This document shows, one piece after another, positions 7,861 through 15,944 of a stretch of 27,442 nucleotides of DNA. Source of the stretch: Flavobacteriales bacterium UBA7325. GTDB lineage: Bacteria > Bacteroidota > Bacteroidia > Flavobacteriales_D > Crocinitomicaceae. The notes beneath the pieces are model-generated. The model saw only the letters and a list, made by a program, of their open reading frames with translations. It made no database searches and had not been told where the DNA came from. Positions within the stretch are counted from its first letter, which is position 1. Every line of letters begins with the position of its first letter. The position numbers were made by a program, and so were the translations under genes. The stretch lies in contig DKPV01000082.1 of assembly GCA_002471375.1 (NCBI GenBank), positions 1-27,442 of the forward strand, in the 5' to 3' direction.

Positions 7861-8765
7861 TATCCTAGAATCTCTTGATATTTCGAAGAATTAGCAGGAT
7901 CGATACGCTTTAAAAGATTAACAATATTGTTCTTGTCTCTTACTTCGGCATCTTCGTACAGGTTCTTAATTTCGTTGGTTTTAGCCGTTACAAAGTTCAG
8001 GAGATTCAATGAGTTAGGTCGTGCGGCTACAACTTTAACTAATTTGTTTAAAGCTCCATAAATTGCAGTTCTTGCTGCGGCTTTGTCATCATATAATTTA
8101 TCAATCCCAGCGCGATGGTAGATGTAATTGCAATCTCTTAAGGGTGCAAATAGTTCATGTAAAATATTGTCGGCTAACCAATAGCGATTTCTTTTCCCCT
8201 GCTCATTAGATTTCCATCCTGGTGTACCAGAATTCTGTGCCAAGGAAACGATATCACGCGCCGACTCAAAATACTTTGTTCCTCCGTCAGAAGAAAAGGA
8301 GTCATAATCCATTCCTATTACAAAATTCGCGTAGAAGGCTAAAAGAGAAGTTAAGTTATCTCTGTACTGATTTTCAGAATAGATCAATGCAGCTCCACGC
8401 GAGAATGAGAATTGAATATCATCATCTTGGTAATTGAATACAGTCGTATTATAGCTTCCATTGAACGCTGGGCGCGAAGATTGTACCTGAAGAAAACCTG
8501 CATAGGTTCCAGATGATGGAATTGAGTTGATCTGAAGTTGAATATTACAGTTAATGCGCTCCTCTACCTCAAAATTATCGCTCGTCCACTTCGTATTATT
8601 CATGAAATCATAAATAACAGACTCCAATTGTTCGAAGATGTCTTTCTCAACACTTGTCACCTCAAGCTTTGAATCATAAATGATACTGACTTGACAGTTC
8701 AACTCTTGTGCATTCGCTCCTATAAAGACTAGAAAAGTGAGGATGACAGCTAAAATTCTTTTCAT
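7860..8765 (-). CDS. porD: DUF4835 family protein, probable type IX secretion protein PorD
   Basis: A 301-residue exported protein. Residues 1-19 (MKRILAVILTFLVFIGANA) form a signal peptide cleaved before Gln-Glu-Leu-Asn-Cys. Family hallmarks are the early ELNCQVSI strand, TKWTSDNFEVEERINCN, the FYANFVIGMDYDSFSSDGG block, then SARDIVSLAQNSGTPGW and RNRYWLADN. I recognise these as DUF4835, which some databases name type IX secretion protein PorD; that name rests on memory and was not checked. It is predicted periplasmic or outer-membrane associated. It lies between coaBC and recN, overlapping each by one base (TAATG), the conserved Flavobacteriia location. The exact role in secretion is unknown. 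Confidence 0.85.
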   Translation of the reverse strand: MKRILAVILTFLVFIGANAQELNCQVSIIYDSKLEVTSVEKDIFEQLESVIYDFMNNTKWTSDNFEVEERINCNIQLQINSIPSSGTYAGFLQVQSSRPAFNGSYNTTVFNYQDDDIQFSFSRGAALIYSENQYRDNLTSLLAFYANFVIGMDYDSFSSDGGTKYFESARDIVSLAQNSGTPGWKSNEQGKRNRYWLADNILHELFAPLRDCNYIYHRAGIDKLYDDKAAARTAIYGALNKLVKVVAARPNSLNLLNFVTAKTNEIKNLYEDAEVRDKNNIVNLLKRIDPANSSKYQEILG

Positions 8766-9964
8766 TAAATATATTTTTTCAAATAGGCCACAATATCAGA
8801 AGCCACTTCGTTCTTAGTTTTTAACTCAAAACTGACCATATTATTGCGGTCATCCAAGATACTAATTTTGTTCGTATCGTGTGCAAACCCTGCCCCCTCA
8901 TCTTGAAGAGTGTTCATAACAATGAAATTCAGGTTCTTTTTAGACAATTTCTTTTGTGCGTTAGATTCTAAATCATTGGTTTCTAATGCGAAACCGACAA
9001 CAACTTGATTGGTTTTATTAGAGCCAGCCCACAACAACACATCCGGATTCTTGACTAATTTAAGCGTCATTTCTTCGGATGATTTTTTAATTTTTTGATC
9101 AGCTACATCTGCTGGACGATAATCTGCAACGGCTGCCGCAAACACACCATAATCACAACTATTCCAATTTAATTGAACTACTTCCAGCATTTCTTGAGCT
9201 GAACTAATGCTAATCATAGATAAGTTTGGATGATGATCAAGGCTAAGCTTAGTAGGACCAGAAACAAGAGTTACTCTAGCTCCTTCCGCAAGGAATTTTT
9301 CAGCGATTGCATACCCCATTTTACCACTCGAATGATTTCCAATAAATCGAACTGGATCTAAAGCCTCATAAGTTGGTCCTGCAGTTATCAGTACATGTTT
9401 ACCAGCTATCTTGGGATCTTGATTCTCTTTAAAGAACTCTTCGATCTTTACAAAAATATTTTCAGGCTCAGCCATTCGTCCCGTACCATCTAATCCACTT
9501 GCTAACTCACCTGATTCCGCAGGAATTAAAACCACACCGTCTTCTTCTAACTGCGTTAAATTTCTTGATGTAGTCGGGTGAGCATACATATCGAGATCCA
9601 TTGCTGGAGCGACAATTGTACTTGATTTCATAGATAGATAAGTGGCAAGAAGTAAATTATCACAGCTACCTACAGCCATCTTACTTAGTGTATTTGCTGT
9701 TAAAGGTGCGATTACAAACACATCAGCCCATAAACCGTACTCAACATGATTGTTCCATGTACCATCTTTCTTATTCCAGAATTCTATCCCTACAGGGTTT
9801 CCAGATAACGTTGAGACGACAAGGGGGGATATAAAATCAGAAGAGGCAGAAGTCATTATACATTTGACTTCTGCCCCTGATTTTTTTAATAATCTTATAA
9901 GGAATGCAACTTTGTAGGCTGCTATTCCTCCAGTAATACCGAGAAGAACGCGCTTACCTTGCAT
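8765..9964 (-). CDS. coaBC: Bifunctional phosphopantothenoylcysteine decarboxylase / phosphopantothenate-cysteine ligase
   Basis: A 399-residue fusion enzyme covering two steps of coenzyme A synthesis. The N-terminal CoaC flavoprotein half (1 to about 180) has LLGITGGIAAYK, the catalytic His73 in NNHVEYGLWADVFVIAP, PAMDLDMY (120-127) and the flap GELASGLDGTGRMAEP. Compared with E. coli, PAMN is PAMD here and the flap cysteine is Ser156; I recall PAMD in other Bacteroidota. The CoaB half (about 185-399) shows VLITAGPTYEALDPVRFIGN, HSSGKMGYAIA, AAAVADYRP and the KIKKSS lysines, then NTLQDEGAGF. It is cytoplasmic. It starts at an ATG four bases after the rpoZ stop, and its own stop overlaps the next ATG by one base. 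Confidence 0.96.
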   Translation of the reverse strand: MQGKRVLLGITGGIAAYKVAFLIRLLKKSGAEVKCIMTSASSDFISPLVVSTLSGNPVGIEFWNKKDGTWNNHVEYGLWADVFVIAPLTANTLSKMAVGSCDNLLLATYLSMKSSTIVAPAMDLDMYAHPTTSRNLTQLEEDGVVLIPAESGELASGLDGTGRMAEPENIFVKIEEFFKENQDPKIAGKHVLITAGPTYEALDPVRFIGNHSSGKMGYAIAEKFLAEGARVTLVSGPTKLSLDHHPNLSMISISSAQEMLEVVQLNWNSCDYGVFAAAVADYRPADVADQKIKKSSEEMTLKLVKNPDVLLWAGSNKTNQVVVGFALETNDLESNAQKKLSKKNLNFIVMNTLQDEGAGFAHDTNKISILDDRNNMVSFELKTKNEVASDIVAYLKKYI

Positions 9965-9968
9965 TGAT

Positions 9969-10298
9969 CTATGCTTCTGTATTCACTTCAGGATCTCTGT
10001 AGTATACTTTTTCTTCCAAAAACTCTTGAATTGCCATTGCAACAGGCTTAGGAAGACGCTCGTAGAAACGAGAAATCTCGATTTGCTCTCTGTTCTCGAA
10101 GATTTCCTCTAGGTTATCCGTAGATGAAGCAAATTCTTCAAGCTTAGCTGTCAACTCAATTTTCAAATCAACGCTTAATTGGTTTGATCGTTTAGACATT
10201 ACTACGATTGACTCATAGATGTTTTCTGTCTGTTGTTCAAGATCAACAGTATCACGTGTGATTGTAGATCTTTCTGCTGTGCTATTCTTAAAATTCAT
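9969..10298 (-). CDS. rpoZ: DNA-directed RNA polymerase omega subunit (Bacteroidota type)
   Basis: A 109-residue small polymerase subunit that helps assemble and stabilise the core enzyme around beta-prime. It is recognised by NIYESIVVMSKRSNQLSVDL (the omega/RPB6 helix, with YE.I...KR.NQ), followed by KLEEFASSTDNLEEIFENRE and the conserved end FYERLPKPVAMAIQEFLEEK, which are typical of Bacteroidota omega and differ from the proteobacterial form. There is no signal or membrane segment. The ATG is 21 bases downstream of the bamD stop and four bases before coaBC, so it is read within the bamD operon. No separate promoter was found. The link between omega and coaBC is a conserved gene-order feature. 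Confidence 0.9.
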   Translation of the reverse strand: MNFKNSTAERSTITRDTVDLEQQTENIYESIVVMSKRSNQLSVDLKIELTAKLEEFASSTDNLEEIFENREQIEISRFYERLPKPVAMAIQEFLEEKVYYRDPEVNTEA

Positions 10299-10319
10299 AT
10301 TTTCTACTTAATTTCTTTT

Positions 10320-11141
10320 TTACTTTCCCAGTCTCTTGAGCTCTGCCAAGTATTCAATCATCTCGTCATTCCGTGCAGCAAGCACATCAATATGCGTAGA
10401 TTCTGGAAACGCAGCTACAAAGGTACTATATCTTTCAATAGCTTCCTGTGTTCTTTCAATTTTTTTAACGTCTATACTATTTTTTGCAAGCAAATAGGAA
10501 TTCTTAACGAGTGTAAACTGAACGTCTTCCCTGAATACAGACATTGGATAATCCTCTTCAAAGACTAGCGCTGAGCTTACTGCAGCGCGAAAATTCTCCG
10601 TCTTAGCGTAGAGCATCACTGCCTCGTACGACTTCGTTTCTAACTTAAAATGAAGACCATCAATAATGTTGTTACAAGAATCTACTAGTGGTGAATTCGG
10701 GTATCTATTCGCAAATTGCTGAAGATTATTTATCGCAACCTCTGTCTCAAGCTGATCCAGTGAAAACTCAGGTGAATTGTGAACAGAGCACATAGCACTC
10801 AAAAACAATGCTTCTTCAGCCTTAGGGCTATAAGGGAATCGTTGCGGGAACACACCTAGGTAGTATCCTGCCATATAGAAATCACTATTCTCGTAGTATG
10901 CTTTTCCAATTCTAAAATACGCTAACTCCCCTTCTCCTTGTTTCGGTAAACGCTGGTAGATTTGCTCGTACAAACCAATCGCTTTGTTTCGTGAAGCGTT
11001 CGTTGGTTCGTTTTCGTAGAGATCATTTGCCATCTCAAATTTCCGTACATAATCATCCTCTTTAATGACTTTACTGTATTCCGAACAACTCGCAAGTATT
11101 GTAAATACGAGAAGAATTGGTAAAAAATAGATTTTTTTCAT
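10320..11141 (-). CDS. bamD: Outer membrane assembly lipoprotein BamD
   Basis: A 273-residue lipoprotein. I take the ATG at 11141; a TTG at 11150 would only add three residues and lies inside a candidate -7 box. The lipoprotein signal (1-18) ends in the lipobox LASC with acylated Cys19. The mature part is built of tetratricopeptide repeats: KAIGLYEQIYQRLP, AYFRIGKAYYENSDFYMAGYYLGVFPQRFP, the AEEALFL segment and QQFANRYPNSPLVD, matching BamD/YfiO. It acts on the periplasmic face of the outer membrane with BamA to fold beta-barrels. It heads the bamD-rpoZ-coaBC-porD-recN-GSCFA operon. The LxxF.......YP...A repeat spacing is well kept and nothing is missing. Confidence 0.93.
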   Translation of the reverse strand: MKKIYFLPILLVFTILASCSEYSKVIKEDDYVRKFEMANDLYENEPTNASRNKAIGLYEQIYQRLPKQGEGELAYFRIGKAYYENSDFYMAGYYLGVFPQRFPYSPKAEEALFLSAMCSVHNSPEFSLDQLETEVAINNLQQFANRYPNSPLVDSCNNIIDGLHFKLETKSYEAVMLYAKTENFRAAVSSALVFEEDYPMSVFREDVQFTLVKNSYLLAKNSIDVKKIERTQEAIERYSTFVAAFPESTHIDVLAARNDEMIEYLAELKRLGK

Positions 11142-11147
11142 TGAGAG

Positions 11148-11155
11148 CAAAGGTA
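11148..11155 (-). promoter_or_regulatory. bamD: Candidate -7 box of the bamD operon
   Basis: The minus strand reads TACCTTTG, an exact match to TAnnTTTG, ending only 6 bases before the bamD ATG. Transcription from it would give a leaderless or nearly leaderless mRNA. A -33 TTG at the expected distance is not evident, which lowers confidence. Confidence 0.4.
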
Positions 11156-11226
11156 GAACAATTATCTGTTTCTATATGTTAATAGAGCATAACGTGAGAT
11201 TCGTGCGCATGCTAATGATTTAACGT

Positions 11227-12162
11227 CTATCTGATACGAAGATTGCGTCCTATCTGTAAAACAGTAGTCGGACGAATTCCATTTAAACGGCAAATCTTTG
11301 AAACTGTCGTTCTGTTTCGTGCTGCGATAGCACCAAGTGTATCACCTGAACGGATTCTATAGTACTTACTGGATCCTGTTGCGGTAGGCTTTGCAGCAAT
11401 TGTTCCGCTGTTCGATCTTGCTTTCGCACCTGGTCTGAAAAGCCCTTTGTGAACCATCAAGTTTTCATCCTTCACAGATTTCTTCTTGAAATCAATGATT
11501 TGTTCTGGATCCATAGGTGCGTCATAAAAGCGAACTTCAAAATGCAGGTGAGACCCGTAAGAATGGCCTGTGTTGCCACCTAGCCCGATTGGCTCTCCAG
11601 CCTTAACCTCTTGGTTAGGCGCAACAAGGTGTTTGCTTAGGTGAGCGTAAAATGTTTCTAAACCATTGTGATGTCTAACGACAACGAGGTTACCAAATCC
11701 TGCATCGTTGTACTTCGCATAGCGTATCTTACCAGACCACGCAGCAACTACAGTATCTCCCGTTTGTAAATCTATATCGGTACCGTTATGATTTCTTCCT
11801 CTACGGTATCCATAGCGAGACGTAACCGGACCATCAACAGGCATTACAAACTCAGTACCTATTGAATCTTGAACGCATAACCAGATAGTATCTTTTAATT
11901 TAGAAAGATCATTCGTCAATTGAGAAGTGTAACAAACATCATTGTTCCAAGTCTTAATATAGTTTAGTGTAGAATCTTCTTTAATTTCCATGCTCAATCG
12001 ATCATTCAAAACTCCATCAAAGTTTTGATCTTCCAAATAGACCCATGTTCTATTGGAATAAACTAACATCGTTCCATTGTCAGTTTTAACTGTATCAATG
12101 ACGTGTTGACCAAAAGTTGTTAGTGATGCGGAGAGTAAGGCGAGTACAAGGAGATAACGCAT
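11227..12162 (-). CDS. M23 family metallopeptidase with C-terminal LysM domain
   Basis: An exported peptidoglycan endopeptidase of 311 residues from the ATG at 12162. A GTG at 12204 would add 14 charged residues ahead of the signal peptide and is rejected. The signal peptide is MRYLLVLALLSASLTTFG, cleaved before Gln19. The M23 (lysostaphin/LytM-like) domain spans about 108-220, with the zinc ligands of NHNGTD (His125, Asp129) and SHLHFE (His205, His207) plus YAHLS (His174). All key residues are present, so it should be active rather than a NlpD/EnvC-like activator. Residues 266-311 form one LysM domain (YYRIRSGDTLGAIA) for glycan binding. It has its own candidate -7 box upstream and lies between FKBP and bamD genes on the same strand. 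Confidence 0.94.
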   Translation of the reverse strand: MRYLLVLALLSASLTTFGQHVIDTVKTDNGTMLVYSNRTWVYLEDQNFDGVLNDRLSMEIKEDSTLNYIKTWNNDVCYTSQLTNDLSKLKDTIWLCVQDSIGTEFVMPVDGPVTSRYGYRRGRNHNGTDIDLQTGDTVVAAWSGKIRYAKYNDAGFGNLVVVRHHNGLETFYAHLSKHLVAPNQEVKAGEPIGLGGNTGHSYGSHLHFEVRFYDAPMDPEQIIDFKKKSVKDENLMVHKGLFRPGAKARSNSGTIAAKPTATGSSKYYRIRSGDTLGAIAARNRTTVSKICRLNGIRPTTVLQIGRNLRIR

Positions 12163-12207
12163 ATCAGTTTTGTTTTTCTTCTTTAGTTCTACTTCAAAAT
12201 TCACTCA

Positions 12208-12215
12208 CAAAAGTA
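12208..12215 (-). promoter_or_regulatory. Candidate -7 box of the M23 peptidase gene
   Basis: The minus strand reads TACTTTTG, an exact TAnnTTTG match, 45 bases upstream of the ATG at 12162 and in the 66-bp gap after the FKBP gene. It implies a leader of about 35-40 bases. The -33 element is not clear. Confidence 0.4.
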
Positions 12216-12228
12216 AGCATTTAATCAA

Positions 12229-13086
12229 TTATTCCTGTATTACGTCCATGATTAACATGTTGTAAAGCAGGTCTTCATTTGGTTTAACTACATCTAGATA
12301 ACCCTTTGATTTGTAAGCTTCTGAGGCAGGTACAAAAACAAGCATTCGGTCAGCTTTTTTAGCATTAATTAACGCTTTCTTTAAGCCAGGCACAACACCA
12401 TAATCCGCTAAACGCATGCTAAATGCTCTTCCATCCATGTATGAATTCACATAACGAGGATTAGATTGAGACGATGTAATAGTGTGAAAAATAAGTTCTT
12501 GACTATCATCGAAGCCAAGCGTATTGGATTCATTTCTTTCAAATATCCATACTTTATTTCCATCCACATTTCTATCTGCTTGCATCTTATTAAGAACACG
12601 AATTCTTAAGATATTATTCGCGTTAGGTGGAATTAGATCTTTAATCCCCTTCTCTCCTCTTGCGAGTTCGCTAGGAATAAAAATTTCTGCAAAATCACCC
12701 ACCTTAAGATTCTTAAAGGCAATATCCCAACCTGGAGTTTGCATTTCAAAACCAATCATAAATGGAATGGATTCCTTTTTGAGCAAATGGTTACCATCAA
12801 CGATATCACCATTGTCAATCATAACGCGAAAATCGATTGCGTAGAGCTCGCCATACTTCATTTGCTCGCCCTCACCGTGCTCAAACCACTTAATTCGGAT
12901 ACCATTATCCAAAGTAAGCGTGTCTTTGACATCTTTTGCCTGATCAATCTCTGGTACCTTGTCGACATCGTCATCAATCGAAACTTTTGGATTATCCGTC
13001 TCTTTTTTCTTCACGCCCGTAGGTTCGCATGATATTAAAAGCCCAACAGCGAACGCCGAAACACAAATTATTTGAATCAATCTCAT
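12229..13086 (-). CDS. FKBP-type peptidyl-prolyl isomerase lipoprotein, probable tandem FKBP domains
   Basis: A 285-residue lipoprotein. The signal ends LLISC with lipid-modified Cys20, followed by an acidic linker to about residue 55. The first FKBP-like domain (about 58-168) has LTLDNGIRIKWFEHGEGE, YAIDFRVMIDNGDIVDGN, PGWDIAFKNLKVGDFAEIFIPSEL and a final NILRIRVLNK strand. The second half (about 170-285) repeats the plan in degenerate form: VVPGLKKALINAKKADRMLVFVPASEAYKSKG and a closing MLIMDVI strand. It should fold periplasmic or outer-membrane proteins. Active-site aromatics are poorly kept, so binding without isomerisation is possible. The ATG overlaps the TGA of the gldI-like gene (ATGA), so they are coupled. 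It ends the prmC-to-FKBP operon. Confidence 0.85.
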   Translation of the reverse strand: MRLIQIICVSAFAVGLLISCEPTGVKKKETDNPKVSIDDDVDKVPEIDQAKDVKDTLTLDNGIRIKWFEHGEGEQMKYGELYAIDFRVMIDNGDIVDGNHLLKKESIPFMIGFEMQTPGWDIAFKNLKVGDFAEIFIPSELARGEKGIKDLIPPNANNILRIRVLNKMQADRNVDGNKVWIFERNESNTLGFDDSQELIFHTITSSQSNPRYVNSYMDGRAFSMRLADYGVVPGLKKALINAKKADRMLVFVPASEAYKSKGYLDVVKPNEDLLYNMLIMDVIQE

Positions 13087-13607
13087 TTCATTCCAAGTAA
13101 GTGAATATCAACTACTAATGTCGTTAAAGGTGGAATCTTATCCATATCACCTAGAATACCGTGACCAATATGACTAGGGATAATCACCTTCATCTTATCC
13201 CCAACCCTCATTAGCTTCAATGCTTCTTGCAACCCAGTCTCTACTTCACTTTGGTCCACTTTAACTTCTACGTACTCATCGGGAGGCATGAGGTAGCATA
13301 CCGTACCATCAAGAAGTGTAATTGAGTATTCCACTTCCGCTAGATCCTTTCGTTTCACAGTATCTCCATCTCCCTCTTTATACACAAAATACTGAAGACC
13401 ACTACCTGTAGTCGTCATTTCCCAATCCCTGTGTCGTTCAAGAAATAGTTTTATATCAATCTCTTCTTGTATCGCTATGTTCTTTCCTAGATCGGATGAA
13501 TTATCTTTTGTCCAACTATCAGCAATATTAGGAGTTTCTTTCACCTCTACTTCACTACAGGCTACTAATAGCCCCAAGGATAATATGGAAATTGAAATTT
13601 TAAGCAT
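13083..13607 (-). CDS. gldI: GldI-like FKBP-type peptidyl-prolyl isomerase lipoprotein
   Basis: A 174-residue lipoprotein. MLKISISILSLGLLVAC gives a lipobox with Cys17. A single FKBP domain fills about 60-174: WEMTTTGSGLQYFVYKEGDGD, AEVEYSITLLDGTVCY, VETGLQEALKLMRVGDKMKV, IIPSHIGHG and the last strand LVVDIHLLGMK. GldI is an FKBP-type lipoprotein needed for gliding in Flavobacterium johnsoniae. Size, the DKIPPLTTL stretch and position directly after nrnA agree with that assignment as I recall the locus. It starts inside the end of nrnA (8-base overlap) and overlaps the next FKBP gene by 4. A general periplasmic folding role is the alternative, because the neighbouring gene is a paralogue. Confidence 0.72.
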   Translation of the reverse strand: MLKISISILSLGLLVACSEVEVKETPNIADSWTKDNSSDLGKNIAIQEEIDIKLFLERHRDWEMTTTGSGLQYFVYKEGDGDTVKRKDLAEVEYSITLLDGTVCYLMPPDEYVEVKVDQSEVETGLQEALKLMRVGDKMKVIIPSHIGHGILGDMDKIPPLTTLVVDIHLLGMK

Positions 13608-14610
13608 TTATTTTTTCAAAATATGATGGTACAAGTCCTCTAATCTTTTCAAGAGTCTCATCTACTGTCTCAGATGTTATACCTCCAGCTGCATTTGCAT
13701 GACCTCCACCATCGAAATGATCTTGAGCAAGCCCATTAACTTTAATTGTACCCAATGAACGGAAGGAAAGTTTCACTTTCCCGTCTTTTTCGGACATTAA
13801 GATGGCAACATTGGCTCCTTCAATTGAAAGTGCAACGTTCACCAATCCCTCAGTATCACCTTTCTGATAATTGAAACGTTCTAATTCTTCCGCTGTCAAT
13901 GGAAGCATTACAACTCCGTATTCAGGGATAAACTCTAACTTCTCAGAGATTGCATACCCTCTAAGTTTCATTCTATCCAAACGGTTATTATCAAATGTTT
14001 TTTCATGCACTTCCGAATGCTTCACTCCGTTTTTCAATAACAGAGCAAGCAACTCATGTGTACGTGGGGTTACAGAAGAAAAACGGAAAGAGCCTGTATC
14101 GGTTACAATTCCAAGATAAAGTGGAGCACCGATTGAGTCGTTTAATAGACTCTCGTTTCCAGATTTCACAATTAGCTCCATAATCAACTGAGCAGTTGAA
14201 CAAACTTCCGGATGTGACGCCGAAATGTCTACAAAGTCATCTGGATACGGATGATGATCAATCATTATCTTCTTAGCTGAGCTAGCTGTTAGCAACTCGC
14301 TCATCCCTTTCCCAACCCTTCCTGCACCATTATAATCCAAGCAAAAAATAAGATCCGCATTTTGCATTAGTTCAGAGACTCTTTCTTCATTCTGATCAAA
14401 ATCAACGATCTCATCATCGCCTTTCAACCATTCCAAATATAGTGGACAAGGGTCTGGATGACAAATAATTGATTCGTGGCCTAATGCCTTTAAAAATCGG
14501 TATAATCCTAATGAACTCCCAATAGAGTCTCCATCTGGAGACCTGTGAGCCGTGATGACAATATTCTTAGACTTGTCAACTAATTCTAATATTTCTTTCG
14601 CTACATTCAT
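13600..14610 (-). CDS. nrnA: Bifunctional oligoribonuclease / PAP phosphatase NrnA (DHH family)
   Basis: A 336-residue DHH/DHHA1 phosphoesterase that degrades nanoRNA to mononucleotides and dephosphorylates 3'-phosphoadenosine 5'-phosphate. Motif I is AHRSPDGDS, with His22, Asp26 and Asp28 as metal ligands; Asp92 is in CLDYN; the namesake motif is IDHHPYPDD (Asp118-His119-His120). The DHHA1 domain near the end has the substrate motif GGGHANAAGG. Length and motif order are standard for NrnA, without the extra domains of RecJ. It is cytoplasmic. The ATG abuts the dapA TAG with no gap, and its end overlaps the gldI-like gene by 8 bases, so it is strongly coupled to both. Confidence 0.93.
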   Translation of the reverse strand: MNVAKEILELVDKSKNIVITAHRSPDGDSIGSSLGLYRFLKALGHESIICHPDPCPLYLEWLKGDDEIVDFDQNEERVSELMQNADLIFCLDYNGAGRVGKGMSELLTASSAKKIMIDHHPYPDDFVDISASHPEVCSTAQLIMELIVKSGNESLLNDSIGAPLYLGIVTDTGSFRFSSVTPRTHELLALLLKNGVKHSEVHEKTFDNNRLDRMKLRGYAISEKLEFIPEYGVVMLPLTAEELERFNYQKGDTEGLVNVALSIEGANVAILMSEKDGKVKLSFRSLGTIKVNGLAQDHFDGGGHANAAGGITSETVDETLEKIRGLVPSYFEKINA

Positions 14611-15489
14611 CTATGACAAGACTCTTTTTGTTTCTGCACGAATCGCCGATTCTAACTCTTTCGATACTGGCACAAGTGGCAAGCGCATGTTAGCACTCAT
14701 GAGTCCTTGCTCTTCTAGCGAAATCTTTACACCGCCAGGATTACCTTCAGCAAAGTACATTGTTGTAGAAGGCATTAGATCATAATGAAGCTCTTTCGCT
14801 CTTACGAAATCACCTTCTAACGCACTTTTCACCATTCCTGCAAACTTCTTTGGCAATGAATTAGCGACTACTGATATAACGCCATCAACACCAACAGCAA
14901 TGAGCGGCATGATGATCGCATCATCGCCCGAAAGGACTCCGAATCCTTCTGGTCTACCGTGAACAATCTCCATTATTTGCGCGAAATCACCTGACGCCTC
15001 CTTCACCGCAACGATATTATTAATTTTAGCCAACTCAAGTGTTGTATCCGCACTCATATTCGAAGATGTTCTACCGGGAACGTTATACAAAATTATCGGT
15101 AAATGAGTACATGATGCTACGTATCTAAAATGTGCTACAATCCCATCTTGGAGGGGTTTGTTATAATAGGGTGAAACCGATAGAACACCATCCACAGAGT
15201 CCGGAAGATCCTTAACTGCCTCGCCTATAGCTCTTGTGTCGTTACCACCTACTCCGTAAACAATTGGTAACTCTCCATTGTTTTCTTCTGAAACAGCTTC
15301 AAGCACGGCCAATTTTTCTAATTGACTTAACGTCGGAGATTCACCAGTCGTTCCTTGAACAACTAGGAAGTTTATACCATTATCGATTTGATAACGCACT
15401 AGTTTTTTAAGTGCGTCAAAATCAATTGATAAATCGTCGTTGAATGGAGTTACAAGTGCAACTCCAGTCCCTACAAATGGGTTATTCAT
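14611..15489 (-). CDS. dapA: 4-hydroxy-tetrahydrodipicolinate synthase
   Basis: A 292-residue aldolase that condenses pyruvate with aspartate semialdehyde, the first committed step to diaminopimelate and lysine. GTTGES at 46-51 holds the Thr pair of the proton relay. Tyr135 and Arg140 lie in LYNVPGRTS, and the Schiff-base Lys163 is in VAVKEASGD. The GDDA block after VLS and the GVDGVISVVAN segment complete the TIM barrel. It is cytoplasmic, and its product also feeds peptidoglycan, which fits the nearby cell-wall hydrolase gene. The start ATG overlaps the upstream TGA (ATGA) and the stop abuts nrnA. No separate promoter or lysine riboswitch was seen, so it depends on the operon promoter. Confidence 0.97.
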   Translation of the reverse strand: MNNPFVGTGVALVTPFNDDLSIDFDALKKLVRYQIDNGINFLVVQGTTGESPTLSQLEKLAVLEAVSEENNGELPIVYGVGGNDTRAIGEAVKDLPDSVDGVLSVSPYYNKPLQDGIVAHFRYVASCTHLPIILYNVPGRTSSNMSADTTLELAKINNIVAVKEASGDFAQIMEIVHGRPEGFGVLSGDDAIIMPLIAVGVDGVISVVANSLPKKFAGMVKSALEGDFVRAKELHYDLMPSTTMYFAEGNPGGVKISLEEQGLMSANMRLPLVPVSKELESAIRAETKRVLS

Positions 15490-15944
15490 GATATTCTTTC
15501 TAAGGTTTGTTTTACAAAATTAAGCAAATGCTTTGGTGATAGCTCATTGGACTCCAAATTGATCATTCTGTTTTGATTTCCAGTATTGAGCCCTATATCC
15601 ATTCTGAATTTCATCCTACTCAAAGATTTCAATACTTTCTTCGAACATTCTGAAACAACAAGCAGGCCATCAAACTTCGCGTTAAATATTTTCATTGCGT
15701 CTTCATTCTTAAGCTTACCTATGAGATTAAAATCATCTTCCGCTATGAATGTAATATAACTCATATCTCTCATGTCTAGCCGTTCCTTTTTTGAAGGAAC
15801 AAGACAGAGAATTCTGCAATTGTGAACATTTAGACCGGCTTCTTTAATTGATTCACGCCAATCATTGACATAATCAACTTGTTCAAATGGAATCACCACT
15901 AGAATACTCTGAATAGATTTCCAAACACTCTTAGCACTATTCAT
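15486..15944 (-). CDS. Conserved Bacteroidota protein, probably DUF6913 family
   Basis: A 152-residue protein with no signal peptide or membrane helix. It has an alpha/beta rhythm: SILVVIPFEQVDYVNDW, then NCRILCLVPSKKE, a block ending FIAEDDFNLIGKL, FDGLLVVSECSKKVLKSLSR and the C-terminal RMDIGLN plus a closing helix. Position between ligA and dapA and the late RMDIG stretch fit the family I know as DUF6913, found at this spot in Flavobacteriia. No catalytic motif is visible and the function is unknown. It overlaps ligA by 8 bases and dapA by 4, so it is always co-expressed with them. The family name is from memory. Confidence 0.7.
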   Translation of the reverse strand: MNSAKSVWKSIQSILVVIPFEQVDYVNDWRESIKEAGLNVHNCRILCLVPSKKERLDMRDMSYITFIAEDDFNLIGKLKNEDAMKIFNAKFDGLLVVSECSKKVLKSLSRMKFRMDIGLNTGNQNRMINLESNELSPKHLLNFVKQTLERIS

